Assembly (NCBI GenBank): GCA_023101885.1
Contig: JALPQD010000295.1
Location: forward strand, 1,545,131-1,609,130
DNA from: Typhlomys cinereus
Lineage: Eukaryota > Chordata > Mammalia > Rodentia > Platacanthomyidae
DNA length: 64,000 nucleotides
Reading direction: 5' to 3'
The notes beneath the pieces are model-generated. The model was not told where the DNA came from, searched no databases, and worked only from the letters and a program-made list of their open reading frames with translations. The position numbers and the translations under genes were made by a program. Position 1 is the first letter of the stretch. Each line of letters opens with the position of its first letter. Shown here one piece after another: positions 46,291 to 57,168 of the stretch.

Positions 46291-47941
46291 GTTCCTAACT
46301 TTCTAAAATGATGAGACTACATGGTAGCTGAATGCTCATCCATAAGTGGGACATCTGTGTTATCTTCTCTAAGGCTCAGAGAAGTAAAGCGAAGGGACAA
46401 AAAGAATGTAAGATCTGGGATTGCTTACAGAGTACCAAGGAATATTGTAGAAGCCACTGGAGAGGAAAAATAATCACAGACCTCATCAACTCACGAGATC
46501 TGCAAGTTGCAATAAAAATCAACATGGCAACAGGTGACTGCCAATGTAATGGTGGCATAAGTATCAAGGAGACAACCAACAACTTTCTAATTGAACTCAA
46601 GATCCTCTTGTCAGAATGGAACATATTTCTGTTATATTAACTAGAAAAGGTACCTAAAAGGGGGAAGGAAATAGATCAATAGGGAAAAACAGCCAATGAA
46701 CCTATAGGTAGGAAGGCAGTACACCAAACTGTTCTGTAAATAGCTGCCATTATACCCATAGAATTGAAGAACACTTAACTCTCAACCTAAAAGTCTTCTT
46801 CTACAACAGAGGTAGAAGATGCAGGAAGCATCCTAGATAGAGGACAGGATGCAGCCTAAGGCAGTAGAAGAGCAGTGAAGTGGATAACAATAGTCGGCAA
46901 TAATGCAGAGTACCAGCAACCCAGCAATACTCACCTGGAATGAGGCCATCTCTCCCCATCTTAAGACTTATAGGGTTAGGCAGGAAAAGGGTGGTGGTTG
47001 GTGGCTCTTCCTGATTGATTAGCTCCAGTTTCTGCAAACCTTAAGAGCTTTTGGTCCTCTGCATCTTATATGTCTGTTCATATTGGGGCCCAAACCAATT
47101 GATTTTGGAGCTGACCTCATGGTCGAATTTATCTACAATGGACAGCTCATCTTCATATCCTTTCATGAACTGAGGTTTGGGGGAAGTTGGTGACTTTATT
47201 TCTGTGAAAGAACCAGTTTCTCAAGACCAGTAGGGTGTGTTCCTTCATGATAATGTCAGTAGTAGGAGATGACCTTGGAAGACATTCAAAAACCTTCTGC
47301 CATGGCTGCTCTAAAACTGCCTAAATATGAAGAAACCCATGAGAATAGAAGGAGGACTAGGTGGGAAGAGGAAGTGATGATCAGGAGTGGGAAGATGCTG
47401 TGTGGCTTTTCCTCTGTGTAAATCATGGTGACATCTTGGACTTTGCCCCCAGTCTAACCTAAAGAGGTTGTTGTGCAGAAGTTTGAAGCATTCTATGGTG
47501 AGGAAAACTCAAAAGGGAAACAGCTGGTTAGTCTCAGGAAGTTCCTAAAACTAACAAGATTGGGAGGTGAAGAGAAGGGTCTCTCCACGAGGTAAAGAAT
47601 GCAGTAAACAATTGCCAGTAGGAGATAACTCCCTGGCTGGACCAGCAGCAGTCTGAAGGAGGATGAGCAGCCCAGAAGTCTGGAGGAGACTCTAGGTGAC
47701 AAGTCATGAAGAGAGTTCCAAGACTGCAGATTCCATGAATCTCACCAGGATGGGGTGGGCTTTTCAGTGATGTAGTTGCTTTTTCTTATAAGTTGCCCTC
47801 ATCCTTGTTCCTCTAAGTAACCCCAATAACTCATTGGTTTATCAAGTTAGACTTTCTACAATTCTTCTTTGGTCTATTGTAGAATTCCTGTCTGGGCTGG
47901 ATAGATATTCATCTCCACAGGACAAGAGTCATATATCAGAC
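46291..47941. other. Intergenic DNA of unknown origin
   Basis: About 1.6 kb with no recognised gene or standard repeat. Purine-rich segments at 47270-47400 and 47480-47720 resemble decayed retroviral-like or retrotransposon internal sequence, but no family could be named. Confidence 0.3.
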
Positions 47942-48105
47942 ATACTTACCTGGCAGGGGAGATACCATGATCACGAAGGTGGTTTTCCCAGGGCGAGGCT
48001 TATCCATTGCACTCCGGATGTGCTGACCCCTGCGATTTCCCCAAATGTGGGAAACTCGACTGCATAATTTGTGGTAGTGGGGGACTGCGTTCCCGCTCTC
48101 CCCTG
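47942..48105 (+). pseudogene. Retroposed U1 snRNA pseudogene (full length)
   Basis: The 164 bases match the complete mammalian U1 small nuclear RNA from its first base (ATACTTACCTGGCAG, the 5' splice-site pairing end) to its last (CCCCTG). The Sm site (ATAATTTGTGG, from 48064) and the final stem are included. I count only two differences from the human sequence, both in the last 20 bases. The copy is followed by TT and a poly(A) run (about 48108-48122). It is flanked by near-direct repeats: aagagtcatat-atcaga at 47924-47940 and the same with two extra T after the poly(A) (48121-48139). No proximal sequence element is apparent upstream. Poly(A) plus target-site duplication indicates L1-mediated retroposition, so this is a young processed pseudogene and not a working U1 locus. 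Confidence 0.93.
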
Positions 48106-48284
48106 TTAAAAAAAAAAAAAAAGAGTCATATTTATCAGAGGAAGAAAAGAAAGGGTGACAGGTGTGTGTGTAAATATAATCAAAATATATTATATATAAT
48201 AAAAAATGCCATAATAAACAACAGCATATGTAATTAATGACTAATAATGATCAATGACTAATAATTTTTTTAAAACACCAATTC

Positions 48285-48380
48285 AAGATCTGAAGATTCA
48301 TAGCTTGGTAGTAGAGGTGGAGTTCCTGTGTTCAATGCCCAGTACTGAAAAATAAACATTATATATATATATATATATTA
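48285..48380 (+). mobile_element. ID-like SINE plus (AT)n
   Basis: gattcatagcttggtagtag head and caatgcccagtactgaaaa, followed by (AT)10 at 48360-48379. Confidence 0.5.
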
Positions 48381-49029
48381 AATAAAGACAGAGAGAAAAA
48401 GAAAGAGAGAGCTTGATTCCAGCTTCCTGTTCACTTGTTGCATGGCTGATGACCAGTCATGTTGAATTAATTCCTTCTATAACAGCCAGGTCAATTGACA
48501 CCTACATTTGATGGGACCACTCCTGTGAGAGGACTCCACCTTCTACTCCATCGGATTTTTAAAAAAATTTTGACAATGAGAAATGTCCTTCCTTTCACTG
48601 GGTCACAATTTTGTTTCCTATTTTCTTTCCATCCATCCCTTACATAGATTTTTCCCACTGGGGCATTTGTAGGTTGTCTCTCCTGTCCCCAACCCTACAT
48701 CCTTGATGACAGCAGCTGTACTTCCATTTCTAAATCCTCAGTGTTTGCCACAATGTTTAGCACATAGAACAAAGCCAATATGATGCTCAGCTGTCAATTT
48801 GATATTTCAGAGGTACATTTTTAGACACAATTATAAGGGATATCTAGTCAAGGTAAACTTTATGGAGATTGTATTAATTGCATAATTGATATAGGAAGTC
48901 CCAGCCCATAGTGGGTGGAGTCATTCCTTGGGCAGTGACTAATAGTTCTGAAAATGAATTTTGAACCAGGAGTGGGGTGCATACCTGTTTAGAATTTCTG
49001 GGAAATTGTCATGTTCAAAAGCTGGTTGT

Positions 49030-49651
49030 AATTAAAAAATGGGCCCTGGAACTTCAAAGAAACTTTACCAGGGATGAAATTAAAATGTCTAACAATTATC
49101 TTAAAAAATGCTCCACTTCCTTCGCCATCAGGGAAATGCAAATCAAAACTTCCCTGAGATATCATCTCACCCTGGTCAGGATGGCAAAAATCCACAGTAC
49201 AAACAACGACAAATGCTGGAGAGGATGTGGGGAGAGGGGAACTCTCCTACATTGTTGGTGGGAATGCAGGCTCATACAGCCACTCTGGCGAGCCGTCTGG
49301 AGATTCTTAAAGAAATTAAAGATTGAAATGCCATATGACCCTGCTATCCCACTTTTGGGAATAACCCCCCAAGCAGCAGAGGTTCGCCTCGATAGCACAA
49401 GCTCGACCATGTTCATAGCAGCACTGTTTACAATAGCAAAGTCATGGAATCAACCTAAATGTCCAACAGTTGACGAGTGGATAAGGAAACTGTGGTACAT
49501 CTATACAATGGAGTACTACTCAGCCATCAAAAATGATGAATTACTGGAATTTGCTGGGAAATGGATGTCATTAGAAAGAATTATATTAAGTGAAGTATCC
49601 CAAACCCAGAAAATTAAGCGCCGTATGTACTCCCTAATAGGTGGCTCCTAG
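49030..49651 (+). pseudogene. L1 ORF2 C-terminal fragment
   Basis: An uninterrupted frame of about 205 codons encodes the end of L1 ORF2p. The cysteine/tryptophan signature KCWRGCGERGTLLHCWWEC is followed by DPAIPLLGI, MFIAALFTIAKSWNQPKCP and IYTMEYYSAIKND. The endonuclease and reverse transcriptase domains are missing through 5' truncation, so it is a dead fragment although it is not yet broken by stops. The first residues of the open frame (from 48977) come from flanking DNA. Confidence 0.9.
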
Positions 49652-50619
49652 TACCAAACTCGCCCAGCCCACATTGGGACACTCAAAAGTAAACCTATGT
49701 AACACAGTAATTGCAAGGATTATGAACAAGAGAGATGGGTTAGGAGGGCCACACCAGAAACAAGGAGAGAGGAGACCATGTTACAGCAGAGAAAATAGGC
49801 CTCCATCAAGGTCTGCAAGTAAGTAATGAGAAACCTGGTTAAGTTCACAGACGTTCTTTCCTGATGTCACCAGAAGGGGAGGGCATATAGTCTAGCAGAT
49901 AAAAAGTAATCATTTTGCAAATGGGTGATGGACCCCTCCCTCAGTGAGGTTTCCTACTCTTATTACATCTACCCTTGAATGTGCTATTACAACAAGACTC
50001 CAGTTTAACAGCTTTTTGTCTCTGGCCAGGGGGTGACATACAGTGCCCAGCAGAATGGAGTGAAGGGAATTGCAGGAGCAGCAAAACTGCAAAAGAAAAT
50101 CAACAAACCACAATCCAGAACTTCAGAGACTCTATATCAATCACATAGAACTAGGCCAGCCTAATCTCTCCCCATCCTGGAGCCCAGGGACATTTGCGGA
50201 AGAGGGGGCGGTAAGATTGTAAGAGCAAAAGGATGGGAAGAGCAACGATTTGCAAGATTCTCAACAATAGTTGGGGCCAAAGCAATCATAATGGAACTTT
50301 GCATGCCCTGCGCAATGTCCAGCGCACTGTTGCCCTCATAAAGTCTAGCATCTGTTAAGGGCACCGAGACCCCTGGAGGCAAGGGATTGACAGCCATAGT
50401 AGTAATCTTATGCTTAAGGGGAACAAGAGAAAGGGCTTATGGAAATGCCACTGGGTCCTTATATGTCATCGGAGAGGAGGACCCAGTAGAGAGTTAGGCG
50501 CACACAATAAAGGACTCTCTGGGAATTGGGGGGGAGACACTGGGGGAAGGGGAGGGGGGAGGGAGGGAACTGGTAAAAAATTTTAAAATGTATAATTAAA
50601 TTTTTAATAAAAAAAAAAA
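49030..50619 (+). mobile_element. L1 (LINE-1) insertion, 5'-truncated, with TSD
   Basis: This is a 1.6-kb L1 3' end: the C-terminal part of ORF2, a 3'UTR with a G-rich stretch (about 50527-50570) and a poly(A) tail. It is bounded by a perfect 13-bp target-site duplication, aaaagctggttgt, at 49017-49029 and 50620-50632. It inserted into an older repeat whose halves lie at about 48785-49029 and 50633-50790. Confidence 0.93.
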
Positions 50620-50999
50620 AAAAGCTGGTTGTGAATGTTCTTGTTGTGGATATAATGTGGCCAGTTCCCTTGATCTTCTGTGATAATCAGTTGTAACCTG
50701 AAATCATAAACTGGAATACAAATTTCCTTCTTTTCCTAAATTGTTTGGGTCATGTATTTATAACAGCAATGGAAGATGGAACAGAAAGCTAACAAATACT
50801 AGGGGAGTCAGTGCATTATTCAGCATCTGAGTCTGCCTCAATCCTGTAGTAACTTAGCTATAGCTAGGTTGAAATAGTTGGTAAGGTAGGATGATCCATA
50901 GGTATGAGTATATAATGTGGGATATGCACCCTTGCATGCATGTATAGAGGCCAGAAGTTGACATTAGGTTTCTTCCTCTTCTGGTTCCCAATGTTTTTG

Positions 51000-51185
51000 A
51001 GATAGGGTCTCTCATACCAAACCTTTTGGATGAATTGGCTGGCTAGAGATTTCTGGGGTTCTTCCTGTCTCTGTCTGTTGTGCTCTCCCTCCCGGTTCAG
51101 GGGTTACAGGCACATGGCCATGCCTGGCTTGTACTTGAATGCTGAGATCTGGGCTCAGGTCCTCATGCTTACCCACTGAGCATTT
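51000..51185 (-). mobile_element. B1-ID composite SINE
   Basis: tttgagatagggtctctcat B1 start, then acttgaatgctgagatctgggc with an ID-like end at 51185. Confidence 0.65.
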
Positions 51186-51339
51186 GGCTATTTTTAATGA
51201 GAGTGAGTATCTTACTTATTTTTCTGTTTCTATTTTGATCTTTTTTAACTACCTGCTCAGACACTGTTGTGAATACTTTTTGTCAGTGATGTTTCTGGTT
51301 TCAGAAGGAAAATAAACAAGCCTTTGGAAGTACCAGGGT

Positions 51340-51840
51340 CCAAATGTTTGTGCCTTGCCATTCATATGTTGAAGCCCTACGAAGGTTATAAGTGGGGCCT
51401 TTGGAAGGTAATTAGGTTATGGAGGTGGAGTCTCCCTGAATGAGATTTGTGTCCTATAAAACAAGTGTAAGTGAGGGGCTGGAGAGGTGGCTCAGGGGTT
51501 AAGCCTCTGCCTTGCAGGCGGAAGGTCCTGAGTTCCGATCCTAGACCCCATGTATAGACGCTGGGCAGAAGTGGGGGCGGCCTGCATTTCTGGTCCTGGT
51601 AGGGCGGAGCCTGTGAATCCTGGGGCAGAGTAAACAGGAGATGGAGGCGTCCATGGTGGTTCCCGAATTTGTCTGTGGTTCTACACACACACACACATAC
51701 ATACACACATGCGCACACACACATACACGCACAATTGAATACATAATAAATAGTAATAAAAAAATTAAAAAAAAAAAACAAGTGTAAGTGAGACCCCTGA
51801 CACTTTCTACAACTTAAGGACACAGAAATGTTTTCCTTTT
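51340..51840 (+). mobile_element. MST/MLT1-like LTR split by a SINE
   Basis: catatgttgaagccctac, ggggcctttggaaggtaatt and gaatgagatttgtgtcctat match this LTR group. It continues after the SINE at 51793. Confidence 0.6.
51476..51774 (+). mobile_element. tRNA-derived SINE, family A, nested in LTR
   Basis: Full length, flanked by a perfect 18-bp duplication, aaaacaagtgtaagtgag, at 51458-51475 and 51775-51792. Confidence 0.95.
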
Positions 51841-52039
51841 TGTGTTGTGTCTATCTTGTGCACAGTATTCTCATTTATGAATGAATGAATGAAGGCAGGA
51901 TTTCCATAAAATCTAGGATGCTCCACCTGAGCATTACCTTACCTTCAGCTTAATTCCAGCTCACTGGTGGTGTAGGAGAAATTGCATAACTTAAAATGGT
52001 GACGACTGTCTAATTTCTAAATCTCTTTCTCTTCCTCTG

Positions 52040-52125
52040 GCTTTTTGAGACAGGATCTCCTGTAATCTTGATCTGCCTCTGGAGTACTGGGATTACAGGT
52101 ATCCATCTCCATGCCCAGCTCTTAT
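52040..52125 (-). mobile_element. B1 SINE fragment
   Basis: ctttttgagacaggatctcc and gtactgggattacaggtat. Confidence 0.75.
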
Positions 52126-52287
52126 TTTCTAATTCTTTCTTATCAACAGATTACATTTTGGGCTATAAAATTTTGTGTCATAGAACTCTGCCAGTCTCTT
52201 TTGCAAGATTGCTCTGTGAAACATTTTAATTAAAAATAAAATGTGGCTCTTTCTTATACTTTAAAGGCATTTACAAAAGAAAACAGA

Positions 52288-52500
52288 GGGCTGGAGAGAT
52301 GGTTCAGGGGTTAAGAATGCTCGAAAGCAGGAATTCCTGAGTTGGCATCCCAGGTCCTATGTAAAAACACCAGGCAGAATCTGTGGCAGCCAGCACTTCT
52401 GGCCTGGTGGGAAATCCCAAAGCAAAGCAAGAAGGAGGTAGAAGCAATCCAGGATGATTCTCCAAGTCACCACTGGTCCTCCACAGGGACACACGATACC

Positions 52501-52556
<56 letters not shown>

Positions 52557-52560
52557 GTTT
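52288..52560 (+). mobile_element. tRNA-derived SINE, family B
   Basis: gggctggagagatggttcag head, taaaaacaccaggcag body. Its (CA)25 tail at 52505-52554 has expanded into a microsatellite. Confidence 0.88.
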
Positions 52561-52739
52561 TTAAAAAAGGAAGAGGTAGAGAAGATAGAAGAAGACCATC
52601 AACAACAACAAAACAAAAACAAATGAAAAAGAAAATAGAAAAACTAAGTTCCTGTTGATTAAATCTTGCTAATAGATTATAGTTAACATACTTTCAGTTA
52701 TTATTACCTACATATAGTTCAGGCAGCAGCTTCTTTTTC

Positions 52740-52970
52740 TTCATTTATTTTATTTCATTTATGTATACATTTATTTTCTCAAGAAAAATAGAGTGAGAGA
52801 GAGAGAAGAAAGAGATGTACATGTATGCCATGGCATAAAATACACAGGTGGAAGTCAGAGAACAACTTGTAGAAGTTGATTCTCTCTTTCTACCATGTGA
52901 GCTTCTAGCAATCAAGCTTATATTATCAGATTTTCAAGTAGGCACTGGTAGGAGTTTACCTGATGGTTGC
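52740..52970 (-). mobile_element. B4-like SINE
   Basis: ttatttatttcattt A-tail complement, (GA)n, then gtggaagtcagagaacaactt. Confidence 0.6.
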
Positions 52971-52974
52971 TGAT

Positions 52975-53378
52975 GACATCACTATCAAGTGACCTAAGGG
53001 AACAAGGGTTTATTTTCTTTTAAGATTCCTGGTTATAGTCATTTGTACCATTTGGCAGGAGAACTCACACCAACACTAGAGCTAAGGGAACTGGTCACAC
53101 TATTTTCACATAACAGCTGAGAGAGGGATGATCCTTACTTGCCAGTCCAGCATGTCTGGCCAAGTGTACACAAGGATGTCAACTCTCCCAACCAGTTCTC
53201 TGTATTTTCTTCACCTGTCCAGGGCCTAGTCCCACCCACCATGGGCTGGGTCTGCCCTATCAACTAGATGATCTCCTCCAGGTTCGCTCTGGGCTTAACT
53301 CAACTACTAATTCTCTACAAATGTGCCCACAGCTCAAACCCTCAACAGTCAAGTTGACACTGGTATCTAACTATGATA
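52975..53378 (-). mobile_element. LTR-like repeat, third copy
   Basis: Same family and orientation as 1970-2374 and 10765-11160: ccagcatgtctggccaagtg and ggtatctaactatgata. Confidence 0.65.
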
Positions 53379-53489
53379 CTTCACCCCCTGTCAACTTGAC
53401 ACAAAAATGTATCACTTTTGGACTGTTAGTTCAATCCTTGTCCCCACAGATGTTAAATTTATCTTACAATATAAGTACAGTTTAATTTT

Positions 53490-53760
53490 ATTATTATTTT
53501 TGTGTGTGTGAGTTCATGTCTGTATGTAGCAGAGGGTACTATGTATCCTCGTGGAAGATCAAAGGTGATTTTAGGAATCATCTTAGGTTGCTTCTACCTC
53601 CTTTTTGCTTTGCTCTGGGATTTCCTAGTCTCTGCCCACCAGGACTGGAAGTGCAGGCTTCCATTTCTTCTGGGTGTTTTCACATGGGATCTGGGATCTA
53701 AATTCAGGTCCTTCTGCTTATGAGGCAGAATCTTAACCCCTAAGCCATCTCTCCAGTCCA
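53490..53760 (-). mobile_element. tRNA-derived SINE, family B
   Basis: The minus-strand head ends at about 53760 (taagccatctctccagtcc), with a (TG)n tail at 53500. Confidence 0.87.
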
Positions 53761-55053
53761 ATAGAAAAAATTTAAAATGCTCTGTTATTAAAACTTCATT
53801 TCTGACATTTTAAAAGTTTGGTGTCTCTTAAAATTAAACTAAACTATCAAATTAAAATAACTTGAATATTCCAATTCAGATAAAACATCAAAATAGAAGC
53901 ATCAAGACAAAATAAGAAAATATCAGATTAAGACCAAGTCCAACAAACCAAATGCGATGTCCTATACTTCAATGTCTATCTTATATTGCTCACCCTGTAG
54001 TCACAGTGGACTCAAAGATTCTAGGCAATTGCAGTCCCTCTTCATAGTTCAGATTTGCACAGATGTGTTTCTCTGAACTTGGCTGAATTTCCACTGGCAG
54101 CCATCCTCAGCATATATCCCATGGTTCTGGCATCTCCAACAATACTCTGTTTGCCTATGCAGCATAAGCTTTACCTTCTTTTGCAGAAACTCCAAATCTG
54201 ACCCTTGGTACCAAACTTCTACTGCTCTCCACAAACCCCTCAAACATGCATCAAAACCAGTATTTCCTGGGTAATGCTGACAAATTCTGCATTGAGGTTG
54301 AAATGCAATTGAGTCCCCTTGAACCACAGCTGTATCAGTGTTTACACGCTGACTCTGAAAAAGCTCCTTACCAGGCAGCCAAAACTTCTGAAGGGCAAGA
54401 AATGACTTCAGCTTGGGCTTTCAGTCCCTGAAGGAATCTTCTATGGAATATCAAACTATGGAATCTTCATTATGATGGTATTCATTTCTTGCATTGTTCT
54501 AGTGCAAAACACTAGGTCTTCCTTCAATAATTCTCATTTCTCCAACAGTGGTAACTGCTCTTTTGTCTGTTCTTATCCAAAACTTCAAGGCTGCTCTCAC
54601 AACTTTCTCACAACTATAACAGTGCCTATTTATTCAAGGGTATGGGCATCACATGTTATTACGGGCTTCCTTTGGTGTGAAAAGGCTTCCTGGACACTTG
54701 TCTTTTAGATCCTACCTAGAGTGACGTCCTGGGCAGTGCTCTCTTTATACTATATCCAAAAGGTCACATAGTTTGTTCTCCCCAAACCTGAAGGTTTTTT
54801 ATTGAGACCTTGCAGAGTCCACCAGTCTTGGATTTACAGAATTCAGGCAAAAAATTATTTCTGTACTAAACATGTCCAAACTTGTATCCCTTGTCATCAT
54901 TTCCTAAACATTACAGTATAATGCTATAACTATATACAATGGCATGTATGTGAATAACTTCTCTTTCTTAAATGAATAAATGTTTTTAAAAAGAGAGAAA
55001 ATAAAACAAAAATTAGAAAAGTCCTTCAAATGAAATGAAGTGATGAAGAAAAT
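53761..55053. other. Intergenic DNA, nothing recognised
   Basis: AT-rich. Short frames at 54049-54327 and 54246-54431 are unsupported. Confidence 0.4.
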
Positions 55054-55069
55054 AAAAATAAAAGTGGTA

Positions 55070-55363
55070 GGGCTGGAGAGGTGGCTCAGAGGTTAAGCCT
55101 CTGCCTTGCAGGCGGAAGGTCCTGAGTTCGGATCCCAGATCCCATGTATAGACGCCAGGCGGAAGCAGGGGCGGCCTGCGCTTCTGGTCCTGGTAGGGCG
55201 GAGCCTGTGAATCCCGGGGCAGAAGGAGGTGGAGGAGTCCATGGTGGTTCGCGAATTCGTCCGTGGTTCTACACATACACAGACACACGCGCGCACACAC
55301 ACACACACACGTGCGCACACATACACACGCACATGCACACAGTTGAATAAATAATAATAATAA
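55070..55363 (+). mobile_element. tRNA-derived SINE, family A
   Basis: Full length with a perfect 16-bp duplication, aaaaataaaagtggta, at 55054-55069 and 55364-55379. Confidence 0.95.
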
Positions 55364-55679
55364 AAAAATAAAAGTGGTAAATGTGATTAAAGTAGATTTT
55401 AAATTTATTGAATATCTTCTTCCCTCATAGTTTGAACCTGGGTAAAGAAGTAGATACTACTTTACTGTGTGTTGCTTTTGAAGTAATAATGCATAATGAA
55501 ATTATGTCTTCCCCACGTGTCCTCAACTATATGAATTCATACGTTATCTTTGACAATCAGTCTCACTAGCAGTCTTATCAAGAACTTTGAAAATGTTCCT
55601 CTTTGAAATGAAATTGAGGACATGAAAGGAATACCACAGTAGAAGTTGCAGACCCAGTGGCTTTTACTGGGCTCCTTTT

Positions 55680-55961
55680 TTTTTTTTTATTATTTATTCA
55701 ACTGTGCGCATGTGCGTGTGTATGTGCGCGCACGCGCGCGCTCGCGCGCGTGTGTGTAGAACCACGGACGAATTCGTGAACCACCATGGACGCGTGGCTC
55801 CACCTCCTTCTGCCCCGGGATTCACAGGCTCCGCCCTACCAGGACCAGAAGCGCAGGCCGCCCCGGCTTCCTCCTGGGGTCTATACGTGGGGTCTAGGAT
55901 CCGAACTCAGACCTTCCGCCTGCAAGGCGGAGGCTTAACCCCTGAGCCACCTCTCCAGCCC
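55680..55961 (-). mobile_element. tRNA-derived SINE, family A
   Basis: Inverted relative to the previous copy, with target repeats actgggctcctttt (from 55666) and gactgtggctcctttt (from 55962). The tail has become a (CG)n-rich run at 55725-55750. Confidence 0.92.
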
Positions 55962-56677
55962 GACTGTGGCTCCTTTTCTTACAAGCTAAAAGTCATTGGG
56001 TAATGGTTTAGCTTCTTTGAGCTTTACTTCTCCCTATCCACAAAGTCCTGAGTTGTAAAGCTTGAATGAGATAACTCATGGATGGTGCTTTGCAAACTAT
56101 AAAACATTGGGCTTGCCCAAATCCCAACAGCTTCAGAAAGGCTGAAAACAAAAGGCAAAATTTTTAATAATATCAGGTTTATGCAATGAATGGAAAATAG
56201 CCAGAATGGAGGAGGGTGTGGAGAACTTGTCATCAGAAGTGTAATTTAGAGTTAAATGGATGGACTCTGGAAAATGGAAATTATATGGATAAGGCTAGAA
56301 ACCTAAGCACATCATGAAACATCTGGTAGATATATAAATGATAAGACCTGGGGATAAATGAGAATCGTTGGGACAGACTCCAGACAAGAGAAGGGAAGCA
56401 TCTCCAGTCACAGGTCTAACTCCTGGAGGTCACTTATACTATCACAGACCCCGAGACTTGTGTTAGTACAGGTACACCCTTCCTTCAAAAAAAAAAAAAA
56501 AAAGAAGTCTGTGGTCCACACTTGCAGAAGGACATGAGAGCAGAATGACTAGATTGGTGAACAGAAGAGAGGGTGGAAGACAAGAAGAGTGAGAAAGGAG
56601 GGGGTAGGAGGCAAGGACATATAATAATTCTGTTTGTGTATGAAAACGTAAAAAAAAGAGGAATGATACATGAAGTT
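55962..56677. other. Intergenic DNA
   Basis: Unique, with an A-run at 56487-56503. No gene. Confidence 0.4.
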
Positions 56678-56693
56678 AAAATTTCTGAAGTAA

Positions 56694-57152
56694 TAAGAGT
56701 GTAAGAGCAAAAGGATGGGAGGAGCAATGATTTGCAAGATACTCCACACAAGTTAAGGCCAAAGCAATCATAATTGGACTTTGCATTCCCTGCGCAATGT
56801 CCAACACACTATTGACCTCACAAAGTCTAGCATCTGCTAAAGGCACCAAGATCCTTGGAGGCAAGGGATTGGCAGCCACAGAAGTGTTCCTATCTTAAGG
56901 GGAACACAGGAAAGGGTTCAGGGAAATGCCACTGGGTCCTTGTACATCATCGGAGAGGAGAGCCCAGAGGAGAGTCAGGCATGCACAAGAAAGGACCTCT
57001 GGGAATTGGGTGGGGGAGGCACTGGGGGATGGGAGGGAGGGGTGAGGAGGGGAGGGAGAGCAGGGGGTTCGGGGGGGGGAGGAGGAGGAAGGGAGGGAAC
57101 CGGTGTATCTATTAAGTTTGTATGAGCTGAAATAATAATAAAAAATGTATAA
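56694..57152 (+). mobile_element. L1 3'UTR fragment with TSD
   Basis: A second, shorter L1 insertion contains only the 3'UTR. It matches 50216-50600 closely, starting at the shared motif gtaagagcaaaaggatggga and including the G-rich run at about 57008-57095. It is flanked by a 16-bp duplication, aaaatttctgaagtaa, at 56678-56693 and 57153-57168. Same orientation as the 49-kb copy. Confidence 0.88.
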
Positions 57153-57168
57153 AAAATTTCTGAAGTAA

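Larger units (their letters stand above)
48785..50790 (+). mobile_element. Old LTR-like repeat split by the L1 insertion
   Basis: The left part (48785-49029) has the tcaatttgatatttcagagg start and agcccatagtgggtgg. The right part (50633-50790) has the aaatcataaactggaatac 3' end. The two join cleanly when the L1 and one TSD copy are removed. Confidence 0.6.

Noticed and set aside
47942..48105. Functional U1 snRNA gene
   Set aside because: No proximal sequence element is visible, while poly(A) and flanking direct repeats indicate retroposition.
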